From SYIM01 sp039800325 (GTDB taxonomy: Bacteria; Pseudomonadota; Gammaproteobacteria; Burkholderiales; Burkholderiaceae_E), in assembly GCA_039800325.1 (NCBI GenBank), contig JBDLQY010000231.1:1-64000 (forward strand): 64,000 bases of DNA, in the 5' to 3' direction. Positions 7,763 through 17,353 of the stretch are shown here, piece by piece. The notes beneath the pieces are model-generated. The model was not told the DNA's origin. It saw nothing but the letters and a program-made list of their open reading frames with translations, and did not search any database. Both the position numbers and the translations under genes were made by a program. Within the stretch, counting starts at the first letter, position 1, and each line of letters starts with the position of its first letter.

Positions 7763-9709
7763 TCAGGACTTTACTTCCTTGAAGTCAGCGTCGACCACAT
7801 CATCGTCCTTGGGTCGCTTGGCTTCAGTTGCACCGGCCGCGCCGGCCGCAGCGCCCGCCGCCGCAGCCGCAGCCGCGTCACCACTACCCGCCTTACCATA
7901 CATGATCTCGCCCAACTTCTGCGAGGCTGTGGCCAGCGCCTGACTGGCCGCCTCAATCTGATCTTTATCGTCCGACTTCAGGGCCTCTTCAGACTTTTTA
8001 ATGGCCTCTTCGATCTTCTCTTTTTCGCTGGCATCAATTTTATCGCCGTGTTCGGTCAGCGATTTTTTGACGGTATGAACAAGACCATCTAGCTGGTTGC
8101 GCGCATTGGTCAGCTCAACGCGCTTGCGATCTTCGACGGCATTGGCTTCGGCGTCTTTCACCATCTTCTGGATCTCGGCCTCAGACAGACCCGAGTTCGC
8201 CTTAATGGTGATCTTGTTCTCCTTGCCAGTCGCTTTGTCTTTGGCAGAGACATGGAGGATCCCGTTGGCGTCAATGTCGAAGGTCACCTCAATTTGCGGT
8301 GTCCCGCGCGGTGAGGGCGGGATTCCCTCCAGGTTGAACTCGCCCAGTAGCTTATTGCCCGAGGCTACCTCACGCTCGCCCTGGAATACCTTGATGGTGA
8401 CGGCAGGCTGGTTGTCATCAGCCGTCGAAAACACCTGTGAGAACTTGGTGGGAATCGTGGTGTTCTTCTGGATCATTTTGGTCATGACGCCGCCCAGGGT
8501 TTCGATACCCAAGGACAAGGGCGTAACGTCCAGCAGAAGAACGTCTTTACGGTCACCCGACAGCACAGACCCCTGAACGGCAGCGCCCACCGCCACCGCC
8601 TCGTCCGGATTGACGTCCTTGCGGGGATCTTTTCCAAAGAACTCTTTGACCTTGTCCTGTACCTTGGGCATGCGGGTCATACCGCCCACCAGAATGACAT
8701 CGTCGATATCTGACGCCTTCACTCCAGCGTCTTTCAGTGCGATGCGGCAGGGCTCAATGGTCTTTTCGATCAGCTCTTCGACCAGCGATTCAAGCTTAGA
8801 CCGGGTCAGGCGAAGGTTGAGGTGCTTGGGCCCCGAGGCGTCAGCCGTGATGTAGGGCAGATTGACGTCAGTCTGCTGGCTTGACGACAGCTCGATCTTC
8901 GCCTTCTCGGCCGCTTCTTTGAGGCGCTGCAGCGCGAGAACATCCTTGGAGAGGTCAACGCCCTGCTCTTTTTTGAACTCGCCGATGATGAAATCAATCA
9001 GTCGCTGATCGAAGTCTTCACCACCGAGAAAGGTATCGCCATTGGTGGACAGCACCTCAAACTGTTTCTCGCCGTCGACGTCAGCGATTTCGATGATCGA
9101 GATGTCGAAGGTACCGCCACCCAGATCGTAAACAGCAATTTTGCGATCTTTTCCTGCCGCCTTGTCGAGACCGAATGCCAGCGCCGCGGCAGTGGGCTCA
9201 TTGATAATGCGCTTGACCTCTAGACCCGCAATGCGTCCCGCATCTTTAGTGGCCTGACGCTGACTATCGTTAAAGTAGGCGGGCACCGTGATCACCGCCT
9301 CGGTGACCTCTTCACCCAGATAGTCCTCGGCCGTTTTCTTCATCTTACGCAGGACCTCGGCAGAAACCTGCGGCGGTGCCAGCTTCTTGCCACGCGCCTC
9401 AACCCAGGCGTCACCGTTGTCGGCCTTGACGATGGCATAAGGCATGAGCCCGATGTCTTTCTGAACTTCTTTCTCGGCAAACTTGCGACCAATCAGACGC
9501 TTGACCGCGTAAAGCGTGCTGCGCGGATTAGTCACGGCCTGACGCTTGGCAGGGGCACCGACCAGAATTTCACCGTCTTCCATGTACGCAATGATGGAGG
9601 GCGTGGTACGCGCGCCCTCAGCGTTTTCGATCACCTTGGGCTGACCGCCCTCCATGATGGCCACACACGAGTTGGTGGTGCCCAGATCGATTCCAATGAT
9701 TTTGCCCAT
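7763..9709 (-). CDS. dnaK: Chaperone protein DnaK (Hsp70)
   Basis: 648 residues. The ATPase domain begins with IGIDLGTTNSCVAI and contains the phosphate-binding loop AVYDLGGGTFDISI and VGGMTRMP. The substrate-binding domain and helical lid follow, then an alanine-rich stretch and the conserved end DDDVVDADFKEVKS that contacts co-chaperones. It folds and protects proteins in the cytoplasm and regulates the heat-shock response. It sits between grpE (76 bases upstream) and dnaJ on one transcript. The ribosome site AAGGAA is eight bases before the ATG. Confidence 0.98.
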   Translation of the reverse strand: MGKIIGIDLGTTNSCVAIMEGGQPKVIENAEGARTTPSIIAYMEDGEILVGAPAKRQAVTNPRSTLYAVKRLIGRKFAEKEVQKDIGLMPYAIVKADNGDAWVEARGKKLAPPQVSAEVLRKMKKTAEDYLGEEVTEAVITVPAYFNDSQRQATKDAGRIAGLEVKRIINEPTAAALAFGLDKAAGKDRKIAVYDLGGGTFDISIIEIADVDGEKQFEVLSTNGDTFLGGEDFDQRLIDFIIGEFKKEQGVDLSKDVLALQRLKEAAEKAKIELSSSQQTDVNLPYITADASGPKHLNLRLTRSKLESLVEELIEKTIEPCRIALKDAGVKASDIDDVILVGGMTRMPKVQDKVKEFFGKDPRKDVNPDEAVAVGAAVQGSVLSGDRKDVLLLDVTPLSLGIETLGGVMTKMIQKNTTIPTKFSQVFSTADDNQPAVTIKVFQGEREVASGNKLLGEFNLEGIPPSPRGTPQIEVTFDIDANGILHVSAKDKATGKENKITIKANSGLSEAEIQKMVKDAEANAVEDRKRVELTNARNQLDGLVHTVKKSLTEHGDKIDASEKEKIEEAIKKSEEALKSDDKDQIEAASQALATASQKLGEIMYGKAGSGDAAAAAAAGAAAGAAGATEAKRPKDDDVVDADFKEVKS

Positions 9710-9785
9710 GATGTCGTGTTCCTTCGGTTACCTGGCTGGCGTCGTGCCGGCGATGAGATTCGAGATGGGTGCGGGGATTGCGAAA

Positions 9786-10394
9786 TCAAGCCTGAGCGAC
9801 GGTGACCATGGCAGGTCGTAACACCCGGTCATTGATCATGTAGCCCTTTTGCAGCACGTTGACCACGTGGTTGACGGCCACCGGAGGCTGCAGCCCGGCG
9901 GCAGGCACCATGGAGATCGCCTGGTGCTGTTTGGGATCGAATTTTTGCCCCACGGGATCAATTTCGATCAGCTTGTGTTTGGCAAAAGCCGTTACCAGCA
10001 AGCGCAGCGTGGCATCGACCCCCTCACGCAGGCTTTCGGGTGACGTGGAAGGCGCCTGCAGAGCCATCTCAAGACTGTCGCGCACCGGCAGCAGACTTTC
10101 GGCAAAACTCTCGATGGCGTACTTGTGTGCCTTGGCAACATCGTCCTGGCCGCGGCGACGCACATTATCGACTTCGGCCTTGGCACGCAGATACAGGTCA
10201 CGAAACTCGATCGCCTCAGCCTGAGCACGTGCGAGCTGGGCGTCAGCACCCTGCGCCCCGGCGCTTGCGGCCACATCGGGCTGGCCACCAGCAGCACTCG
10301 CCTGCCCCGCTGCGGCGGCCTTGTCATGGTCTGCGCCAGCGCCTGGCGTACTGCCAGAGGCCGCATCGCTCTTTTCGGTATGAGGATCAGACAT
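9786..10394 (-). CDS. grpE: Nucleotide exchange factor GrpE
   Basis: 202 residues. An alanine/glycine-rich disordered N-terminus of about 50 residues precedes the long dimerisation helix (EFRDLYLRAKAEVDNVRRR) and the C-terminal beta domain with the family signature around AVNHVVNVLQKGYMINDRVLRPAMV. It releases ADP from DnaK. It is the first gene of grpE-dnaK-dnaJ and has a good ribosome site (AAGGAA) and a sigma-32 type promoter about 70 bases upstream of its ATG. Confidence 0.97.
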   Translation of the reverse strand: MSDPHTEKSDAASGSTPGAGADHDKAAAAGQASAAGGQPDVAASAGAQGADAQLARAQAEAIEFRDLYLRAKAEVDNVRRRGQDDVAKAHKYAIESFAESLLPVRDSLEMALQAPSTSPESLREGVDATLRLLVTAFAKHKLIEIDPVGQKFDPKQHQAISMVPAAGLQPPVAVNHVVNVLQKGYMINDRVLRPAMVTVAQA

Positions 10395-10462
10395 CAGACA
10401 ATTCCTTACAGATCAATTATTTGCTGTCGACGATCAGAGACTGATCTCGACGGCCATGACGC

Positions 10463-10490
10463 AAATGGGGATACTGAGAGCAATTTCAAG
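10463..10490 (-). promoter_or_regulatory. Sigma-32 (RpoH) heat-shock promoter of grpE-dnaK-dnaJ
   Basis: Read on the minus strand, CTTGAA (10485-10490) is followed after 14 bases by CCCCATTT (10463-10470). The known RpoH consensus is CTTGAA, a spacer of 11-16 bases, then CCCCATnT, so all core positions match. It ends about 69 bases before the grpE start codon, suitable for a short leader. Confidence 0.88.
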
Positions 10491-10579
10491 TGGCCGAATG
10501 TCGCTGAAGCAACCGGCCGAGATGTAACCGGGGACTGACCGCATCCAGACAGTCAGTCTTGCCAAAGGATGGGTAAACC

Positions 10580-11719
10580 GTGACCAGGGACTCGCTGAAC
10601 GAATTTGACATTGCCATTGTTGGTGCCGGCATTGCCGGGGCCAGTTGCGCCTACTTTGTGGCACCCCACCGCCGCGTCCTCATTCTCGAGCGCGAATCGC
10701 AGCCGGGCTACCATTCCAGTGGGCGCTCGGCCGCTGCCTTTATCGAAAGCTATGGCAATCGCCCGATTCGGGCGGCGACGCGAGCAAGTCGAGCATTTCT
10801 GCAATCCCCCCCCACCGGATTTAGCGAACACGCGCTGCTCAGGCCGCGCGCCTGCATCGTCATGGGGGGCGAGCAGGACACCGGCGTACTGCACGAAGCC
10901 TATGAGGAACAAAGACAGGCACTGGATTCGATCAGACCGATGGACCGCGAGACACTCTACCGTGCCTTTCCCGCGCTGAAACCCGATCAGTGGTCGGCTG
11001 GCTTTGTCGAACCGAATGCGGCAGATATTGATGTAAATGCCCTGTTGCAGGGCTATCTTCGGGGTGCCCAGGCGGCTGGCGCGCGTCTGGTCACGGGCGC
11101 CGAGGTCACTGCACTCACTCGCCGCGATGGCGTCTGGCAGATTGACAGCATCGCCGGGCAATTTCAGGCACAAACTCTGGTTAATGCGGCGGGCGCATGG
11201 GCCAGTCCGCTGGCCAACCTGGCGGGTGCGTCAGCCATTTCGATCGAACCGCGTCGCCGAACAGCCATTACCTTCGATGTACCCGAAGGTGCGGCGACGC
11301 GTGACTGGCCCATGGTGGTCGATGTCAATGAGCAGTTCTACATTAAGCCTGATGCCGGTCGGATGATGGCCTCGCCGGCAGACGAATCGCCCAGTCCACC
11401 CGTGGACGCGCAGCCCGAGGAACTGGACATTGCCATCACAGTTGACCGGGTTGAGTCGGCAACCGTCTGGCAGATCCGTCGGCTTGCTTCGCGCTGGGCG
11501 GGATTACGCAGTTTCGCAGCCGACCGCACCATCGTCTGCGGTCCCGATCCGCAGCTCGGTGGCTTTTTCTGGCTTGCCGGGCAAGGTGGCTATGGCGTGC
11601 AGACCTCGCCCGCCATGGGGATGCTGGCCTGCGCTCTGTTGACGGGACAGGCCCTGCCCGCAGCCCTGGCCGGGGTCGACCCCGGCGATTTTGCCGCCAG
11701 CCGGACCTCGCTGCGGTAG
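10580..11719 (+). CDS. FAD-dependent oxidoreductase, DAO family (glycine/D-amino-acid oxidase-like)
   Basis: 379 residues. The N-terminal Rossmann motif IVGAGIAGASCAYF binds FAD, and the C-terminal GQGGYGVQTSPAMG is the usual second FAD-contact region of D-amino-acid oxidase/sarcosine oxidase relatives. The middle resembles the DAO substrate domain, so it probably oxidises an amine or amino acid; the substrate is unknown. GTG is the start, with AAGGA about 11 bases upstream. It is divergent from grpE and convergent with hemH (9 bases between the stop codons), so it is a single-gene unit. Confidence 0.85.
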   Translation: MTRDSLNEFDIAIVGAGIAGASCAYFVAPHRRVLILERESQPGYHSSGRSAAAFIESYGNRPIRAATRASRAFLQSPPTGFSEHALLRPRACIVMGGEQDTGVLHEAYEEQRQALDSIRPMDRETLYRAFPALKPDQWSAGFVEPNAADIDVNALLQGYLRGAQAAGARLVTGAEVTALTRRDGVWQIDSIAGQFQAQTLVNAAGAWASPLANLAGASAISIEPRRRTAITFDVPEGAATRDWPMVVDVNEQFYIKPDAGRMMASPADESPSPPVDAQPEELDIAITVDRVESATVWQIRRLASRWAGLRSFAADRTIVCGPDPQLGGFFWLAGQGGYGVQTSPAMGMLACALLTGQALPAALAGVDPGDFAASRTSLR

Positions 11720-11728
11720 GGCTTTAGC

Positions 11729-12844
11729 TCAGCGCGCAGCGCCCAGGCGACGGGCTCTCTCAGCCCGTGCCGCGAGACACTGCTCGTGCTGCTGCCGCTC
11801 TTGGGCTGACAAAGCCAGGGTGGGCCAGCCTGCAAGGTGCGTGACGATCAGGTCAGCCATGGCCGATGCGAAGTCGTCTGAACCGTTCAGGCATGAAATG
11901 TATCGATAGTCGAGCCCACCCGCCTCCATGAAGGTATCTCGACCTTCCATAGCGATTTCTTCCAGGGTTTCAAGGCAGTCAGCGACAAAGCCAGGACAAA
12001 CGACGTCAACGCGGCGCGCGCCCTGCGCGGCAAGTTCATGCAGCGACGCATCGGTATAAGGCTGAAGCCACTCGGCTTTGCCAAAGCGCGACTGGAAAGT
12101 AATGCGGTAGCGATCAGGGGCCAGACCCAGACGCTGGGCAAGCAGACGCCCAGTTACATGGCACTCGCAGTGATAGGGGTCGCCCAGCAACAGGGTGCGA
12201 CGCGGAACCCCATGAAAACTCATCACCAGGCAGTCCGGCGGACCATCGACGGCCCAACTGCGCTCGATATGACGCGCCAGGGCGTCAATGTAGCCGCTAT
12301 GCGCAGGGAAACTGCGTACAGTGCGCAACTCGGGCTGATTGCGCCATCGCAGCAACTCGCGAAAAACCTCATCGAAAGCGGTCGCCGTGGTGGAGCCAGC
12401 GTACTGAGGATACAGAGGAACCACCAACAGTCGCGATACATTGTCCTCACGCAGCTTGTGCATGACTGAGGTCACGGAGGGACTGCCATACCGCATGGCC
12501 CAGGCCAGCCGAACATCATGTCCGCGCGCCGAGAGCGCGCGCAAGACAGCCTCAGACTGCGCCTCGGTATGGACCGCCAGCGGCGAGCCTTCGGGCGTCC
12601 AGATGCTGGCGTACTTCTGTGCCGACTTGGCAGGCCTTACATTGAGAATGATGCCGTTGAGGATCAGCGCCCAAATAAGACGCGGAATTTCGACTACACG
12701 CGGATCCGATAGAAACTCTCGCAGGTAACGGCGTACGGCCGAGGCTTCAGGCGCCTGGGGTGTGCCCAGCTGAACCAGCAGAACGCCTGTGCGCTGCGGC
12801 AAGGCATGGTCAAACTCGCGCTCGGCGGCGCTAAAACGGGACAT
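11729..12844 (-). CDS. hemH: Ferrochelatase
   Basis: 371 residues. It inserts iron into protoporphyrin IX, the last step of haem synthesis. The family signature VVPLYPQYAGSTTATAFD is present around residues 140-160, and the active-site histidine lies in VMSFHGVPRR around residue 210. The C-terminal half contains TFQSRFGKAEWLQPYTD and the region around CPGFVADCLETLEEI. It follows hrcA by 28 bases on the same strand, a common betaproteobacterial pairing, and is probably co-transcribed with it. Confidence 0.97.
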   Translation of the reverse strand: MSRFSAAEREFDHALPQRTGVLLVQLGTPQAPEASAVRRYLREFLSDPRVVEIPRLIWALILNGIILNVRPAKSAQKYASIWTPEGSPLAVHTEAQSEAVLRALSARGHDVRLAWAMRYGSPSVTSVMHKLREDNVSRLLVVPLYPQYAGSTTATAFDEVFRELLRWRNQPELRTVRSFPAHSGYIDALARHIERSWAVDGPPDCLVMSFHGVPRRTLLLGDPYHCECHVTGRLLAQRLGLAPDRYRITFQSRFGKAEWLQPYTDASLHELAAQGARRVDVVCPGFVADCLETLEEIAMEGRDTFMEAGGLDYRYISCLNGSDDFASAMADLIVTHLAGWPTLALSAQERQQHEQCLAARAERARRLGAAR

Positions 12845-12872
12845 CCGGTTTTCCGATCAGGAATGGTTGTGC

Positions 12873-13895
12873 TCAGGAATTGCTGTGCGACAGGGCGCTC
12901 GACACCAGCTTAGCCGTGATATCGACGATGGGGATCACGCGCTCGTAAGCCATTCGCGTGGGCCCAATCACGCCCAGTGTACCCACAATGCGCCCGTTGG
13001 CGCTGTATGGGGCCACCACTACACTCAACTGTTCCATCGGCACCAGATCTGATTCCCCGCCAATAAAGATTTGTACGCCCTGCCCCCGGCTGGAGGCATC
13101 CAGCAGTTGCAGCAGACGCGTGCGCTGCTCAAACAGGTCGAATAACTGACGCATGCGCTCCATGCTATCGGCCAGGTCGGTGAGCCCCAGCAGATTACGC
13201 TCACCGGAAATCACAACTGGCTCGGTCTCCTCAGTAAGCGCCCGATTGCTGGTTTCAACAGCAGCGGTCATCAGTGAGGCGATGTCATCGCGCAGGCTGG
13301 CCAACTCTTCGGACAAACCGTTGCGGATGGACTCGAAGTCCAGGCCGGAGAAATGACTATTCAGATGCGCCGCAGCCTCAGCCAGCTGAGCGCTGCTGTA
13401 GTCGCGTTCAGTGACCAGAATGCGGTTCTGCACGTCACCGTCCGGTGTGACAATGATGAGCAGCAGGCGCCGCTCGGACAGGCGCAGAAACTCAACCTGG
13501 CGAAAGAGCGAGGCCCGACGGGGCGTCATGACCACACCCGCAAAGCGGGACAGATTCGACAACATGCCGGCAGCCGCGCTGAGCAGGCGCTGGGGCTCAT
13601 CGACGTGCAGTCGGCCCTCGATCTGCGCGGCCTGCAGCTCTTCAAGCGGCTGAACCTGCAGCAGCGTGTCGACGAACAGGCGGTACCCCCGAGGCGTGGG
13701 CACCCGACCCGCAGAGGTGTGGGGGCTGGCTATCAGGCCCATCTCTTCAAGATCGGCCATGACGTTGCGTATGGAGGCCGGCGATAGATCAAGGCCGGAA
13801 TGGCGCGATAGCGTCCGCGAGCCAACTGGTTGGCCATCGGCGATGTAGCGCTCTACCAGGGCCTTCAGCAGGGTTTGGGCACGTCGATCAAGCAT
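12873..13895 (-). CDS. hrcA: Heat-inducible transcription repressor HrcA
   Basis: 340 residues. The N-terminal winged helix (LVERYIADGQPVGSRTLSR, then SPASIRNVMADLEEMGLI) is typical of HrcA, and a GAF-like dimerisation domain follows, ending in the conserved GTLGVIGPTRMAYERVIPIVD. In other bacteria it binds the CIRCE inverted repeat upstream of groE or dnaK operons. No CIRCE element was found in front of grpE here, so its targets are probably elsewhere (groESL is usual). It is divergent from nadK and upstream of hemH. Confidence 0.97.
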   Translation of the reverse strand: MLDRRAQTLLKALVERYIADGQPVGSRTLSRHSGLDLSPASIRNVMADLEEMGLIASPHTSAGRVPTPRGYRLFVDTLLQVQPLEELQAAQIEGRLHVDEPQRLLSAAAGMLSNLSRFAGVVMTPRRASLFRQVEFLRLSERRLLLIIVTPDGDVQNRILVTERDYSSAQLAEAAAHLNSHFSGLDFESIRNGLSEELASLRDDIASLMTAAVETSNRALTEETEPVVISGERNLLGLTDLADSMERMRQLFDLFEQRTRLLQLLDASSRGQGVQIFIGGESDLVPMEQLSVVVAPYSANGRIVGTLGVIGPTRMAYERVIPIVDITAKLVSSALSHSNS

Positions 13896-14029
13896 GACCG
13901 CATTTTAGTGCTACGTTTACGCGGGGCCAATCGCCGCACGACTTTCGGCTGCAGCAAGCCCTAAGGACAGGCCAAAAGCAGCAATGGGCATCCGACGCGC
14001 CAGGGAGCGCTTGTGCTTTAATCCGGTCC

Positions 14030-14923
14030 ATGAATCCCTCATTCGGCACAGTGGCTTTGTTTGGGCGCTTTCAGACCGCCGGTGTCAGCGACACCCTGCA
14101 GTCCATCGCTCAGTTCCTGCTGGCGCGTGGCGTCGATGTTATGGTCGATGAGGCCACCGAGCAGGCCGTTGGCAGTCTGCCGGTGCGTTCAGCCAACATT
14201 GAGGGCATTGGGCACCAGGCCGATCTGGCGATTGCCATCGGTGGTGACGGCACCATGCTGGGCATGGCACGCTCACTGGCGCCACACGGCGTACCGGTCA
14301 TGGGCATCAATCATGGTCGGCTTGGTTTCATCACCGACGTTTCGCTGTCCGACTGGCAGTCCGCACTAGAGGCTATTCTGGGTGGGCGCTTCAATACCGA
14401 AGAGCGTACGCTGCTCACCGCGCGCGTCATGCGTGCGGGCGAACAGGTATGGCAGGCGCTGTGCCTGAACGACGTGGTCGTCAATCGTTCCTCGCGCAGC
14501 GGCATGATTGAGCTGCAACTCGAGGTCGGTGGGCTTTACATGTACAACCAGCGGGGTGATGGGCTCATCATTGCCACGCCCACCGGTTCAACCGCCTATT
14601 CGCTGTCCGCTAACGGCCCCATTCTGCATCCCCTGCTCAAGGGTGTTGTTCTAGTGCCTCTGGCGCCGCAAACCCTGTCCAATCGCCCCATCACGCTCCC
14701 GGACGACGTCAACATCCTCATCCGCGTCGTTGAAGGCCGCGAGCCGCGCGTGTCCGCCGACATGCAGGTATTCGGCGAGCTTCAAGTCGGCGATGACATC
14801 ATGGTGCAGCGCGCGCCGTTCACAGCGCGCTTTCTTCATCCGCCAGGTCACAGCTATTTCGCCACCCTGCGCGGCAAGCTCAACTGGCAGGCACTGCCCA
14901 GCCAGTTGCAGCGCGGCAGCTGA
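14030..14923 (+). CDS. nadK: NAD kinase
   Basis: 297 residues. It phosphorylates NAD to NADP with ATP. The diagnostic GGDGTM motif is at 71-76, followed by MGINHGRLGFITD, the NE/D-type motif around LCLNDVVVNR, and the glycine-rich TPTGSTAYSLSANGP. The gene is divergent from hrcA (134 bases apart) and 27 bases upstream of recN, the usual arrangement in betaproteobacteria. Confidence 0.97.
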   Translation: MNPSFGTVALFGRFQTAGVSDTLQSIAQFLLARGVDVMVDEATEQAVGSLPVRSANIEGIGHQADLAIAIGGDGTMLGMARSLAPHGVPVMGINHGRLGFITDVSLSDWQSALEAILGGRFNTEERTLLTARVMRAGEQVWQALCLNDVVVNRSSRSGMIELQLEVGGLYMYNQRGDGLIIATPTGSTAYSLSANGPILHPLLKGVVLVPLAPQTLSNRPITLPDDVNILIRVVEGREPRVSADMQVFGELQVGDDIMVQRAPFTARFLHPPGHSYFATLRGKLNWQALPSQLQRGS

Positions 14924-14950
14924 CCCAGACATCGCTCGCAGGCGCAAGCC

Positions 14951-16600
14951 ATGCTGTTGCACCTCAGACTGCGCGATTTTGTTATCGTCGACTCGGCCGA
15001 TATCGATTTCAACGGCGGTTTTTCGGCCCTGACGGGTGAGACAGGTGCCGGCAAGTCCATTCTCCTCGATGCGCTGGGTCTTGCCCTGGGTGCACGTGCA
15101 GATGCAGCCACGGTGCGAGAGGGGTGCGCGCGCGCCGACATCACCGCGCGGTTTCGCACGACGGCAGCGCTTGATACCTGGCTCATCGAGCGCGAGCTGA
15201 CCGGCGATGAGGGCTCCGTTCTGCTGCGCCGAGTGGTCGAGGCCGATGGCCGCTCACGGGCCTTCATCAACGGCCACCCGGCAACCGTCGCCCTGCTGCG
15301 AGAATCCGGCGACTACCTGGTCGATATTCATGGCCAGCATGCTGCGCAGTTGCTCACGCGACCACATGCACAGCGCGACATGCTCGATGCGTTCGCCGGC
15401 CTGGGCAGTGCCCTAGGCGACCTCTCCGGTCTGTACAGACACTGGCACGAATGCTCGCAGGCGCTGCGTACCGCAGAGTCCAGCGGTCGCGAGCAGGCAC
15501 TCGAAGAAGAGCGCCTGAGTTGGCAGGTCAGCGAGCTTGCCGCGCTACGTATGACGCCGGGCGAGTGGGAGTCGCTCAATACCGAGCAAAAACGACTCGC
15601 TCATGCGGCAGGTCTTCTGGAAGGCACCCGCCTGGCCGCCGACCAGCTCAGTGAAGGTGATGACGCGCTCGATGCGCGACTGCGACAACTCTTAACGCGC
15701 CTGCGCCCGCTCGCCACGCTAGACCCCAGCCTGACGCAAGCCATCGAAAGCCTGGACACAGCCGCCATCTACCTGGATGAAGCCGCGTCAACGCTCTCGT
15801 CTTACGCGGGCCGGGTTGATCTAGACCCCGAGCGGCTGACAGCGGTTGAACAACGCATCAGTTCGATCTTTACCACCGCTCGCCGCTTCAAGGTGGCACC
15901 CGACGCCATTACGGCCGAACTCGAGCAACTGCAGGCGCGCCTGGCTCAGCTCAAGCAGGCGGCTGACATCGAACTATTGCGCACGCGGGAAGTGCAGGCG
16001 CGCCAGGCCTACGAACGCTGCGCTAACGAGATCAGCCAGAAGCGGCGCGCGGCTGCACGCCGCTTCGCCATGGGCATCAGCCAGCATCTGATCGATCTCG
16101 GCATGAAAGCAACCCGGCTGGAGGTCGCGATTGAGTCCGCGGCACCCGCCAGCCACGGTATCGACCTTATCGAATTCCGCATCGCCAGCCCCGGCAGCAG
16201 CAGTGCCCGCCCCCTGTCTCGAGTCGCATCGGGCGGAGAACTGTCGCGCATCGGTCTGTCAATCGCGGTGCTGGCCGCGCAAAATAATCCAGTACCTACC
16301 CTCATTTTCGATGAGGCTGATGCTGGGGTGGGCGGCGCAGTGGCCGAGGTCATCGGTACGCTCATGCGCCGACTCGGCGACGATCGACAGGTACTGTGCG
16401 TAACCCACCTTCCTCAGGTGGCCGCCAAAGCGCACCAGCAGTTCAGGGTGGCCAAGCAAGATGAACTCGGATCCGTTCTCAGTCGCATCGAGAAACTGGA
16501 TGACGCAGCGCGTGTCGAAGAAATCGCGCGCATGCTGGGCGGTGTCACCATGACCGCCACCACGCGCAAACACGCCAAAGAAATGTTGGCCAGCCGCTAG
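14951..16600 (+). CDS. recN: DNA repair protein RecN
   Basis: 549 residues, an SMC-like ATPase acting in double-strand-break repair. Walker A GETGAGKS is at 29-36, a coiled-coil region fills the centre, and the ABC signature LSRVASGGELSRIGL and Walker B TLIFDEADAGVGG are in the C-terminal third. The length matches the family. It is co-directional with nadK, and its stop is only 6 bases from the stop of the convergent Anbu gene. Confidence 0.97.
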   Translation: MLLHLRLRDFVIVDSADIDFNGGFSALTGETGAGKSILLDALGLALGARADAATVREGCARADITARFRTTAALDTWLIERELTGDEGSVLLRRVVEADGRSRAFINGHPATVALLRESGDYLVDIHGQHAAQLLTRPHAQRDMLDAFAGLGSALGDLSGLYRHWHECSQALRTAESSGREQALEEERLSWQVSELAALRMTPGEWESLNTEQKRLAHAAGLLEGTRLAADQLSEGDDALDARLRQLLTRLRPLATLDPSLTQAIESLDTAAIYLDEAASTLSSYAGRVDLDPERLTAVEQRISSIFTTARRFKVAPDAITAELEQLQARLAQLKQAADIELLRTREVQARQAYERCANEISQKRRAAARRFAMGISQHLIDLGMKATRLEVAIESAAPASHGIDLIEFRIASPGSSSARPLSRVASGGELSRIGLSIAVLAAQNNPVPTLIFDEADAGVGGAVAEVIGTLMRRLGDDRQVLCVTHLPQVAAKAHQQFRVAKQDELGSVLSRIEKLDDAARVEEIARMLGGVTMTATTRKHAKEMLASR

Positions 16601-16606
16601 GCAGCC

Positions 16607-17344
16607 TCAAACCCGCAGCCACTCAGGCGCTGGTAATTCATTGAATACTCGTCGCAGACCCTGGCTCCAACCGGTGCGCAGCGACGAGAAATAGGCGTCG
16701 TCGCTATCAATACGATGCCGGAAGGCAATGCTATAACCGTCGCGGCGTACCAGCGCCAAATCAATCGGCAGCCCTACCGACAAATTACTGCGCATCGTTG
16801 AATCGAACGACACCAGCGCGCACTTCACGGCCTCATCCAGTGCAGTCTCGGGCTTAACCACTCGATCGATGATCGGTTTGCCGTACTTGGCCTCACCGAT
16901 CTGGAAATACGGGGTTTCAGCGCTCGTCTCGATGAAATTGCCCTGCGGGTAAACCAGAAACAAGCGGGGTTGCTCACCCAGGATCTGTCCGCCCACCAGA
17001 AAAGTCGCTGAAAAATCAACACCGCTTTGCTCTTGCTGGCCGCTGGAATGCTGATGGATTACGTCACGTAGAGCGTGACCCACCAGGGTTGCGGCATCAA
17101 ACAGCGACGCGGCCTTGAGCAGGTTTGCAGGCTCATCATCTTGAATCTGACGCCTGAGCGTACTGACCACCGCCTGGGTGGTGGCCAGATTACCTGCGTT
17201 CAGCAAAACCAGAGCACGCTCACCTGGCGTTTCGAAAACAGCCATCTTGGAGAAGACCGAAATATGGTCAACGCCAGCATTAGTTCGGGAGTCGGACGCA
17301 AACAAAAGCCCCTCCGACAAGCACATGGCAACACAGTAGGTCAT
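16607..17344 (-). CDS. Anbu, proteasome-like Ntn-hydrolase
   Basis: 245 residues related to proteasome beta subunits and HslV, of the Anbu (ancestral beta-subunit) family. After removal of Met1 the N-terminal threonine would be the nucleophile (TYCVAM). The expected aspartate (SDSRTNAGVD) and lysine (VFSKM, residue 33 of the precursor) are present, as is the conserved LNAGNLATTQ. It probably forms an open ring or helix with amidase or peptidase activity; the substrates of Anbu are not settled. It lies 9 bases after the alpha-E gene and belongs to the ATP-grasp/alpha-E/Anbu operon. Confidence 0.92.
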   Translation of the reverse strand: MTYCVAMCLSEGLLFASDSRTNAGVDHISVFSKMAVFETPGERALVLLNAGNLATTQAVVSTLRRQIQDDEPANLLKAASLFDAATLVGHALRDVIHQHSSGQQEQSGVDFSATFLVGGQILGEQPRLFLVYPQGNFIETSAETPYFQIGEAKYGKPIIDRVVKPETALDEAVKCALVSFDSTMRSNLSVGLPIDLALVRRDGYSIAFRHRIDSDDAYFSSLRTGWSQGLRRVFNELPAPEWLRV

Positions 17345-17353
17345 GGACGCAGA

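Noticed and set aside
13900..13915. TAGCACT near the hrcA start, like half of a CIRCE element
   Set aside because: The second half GAGTGCTAA is missing at the right distance, so it is not a CIRCE site.
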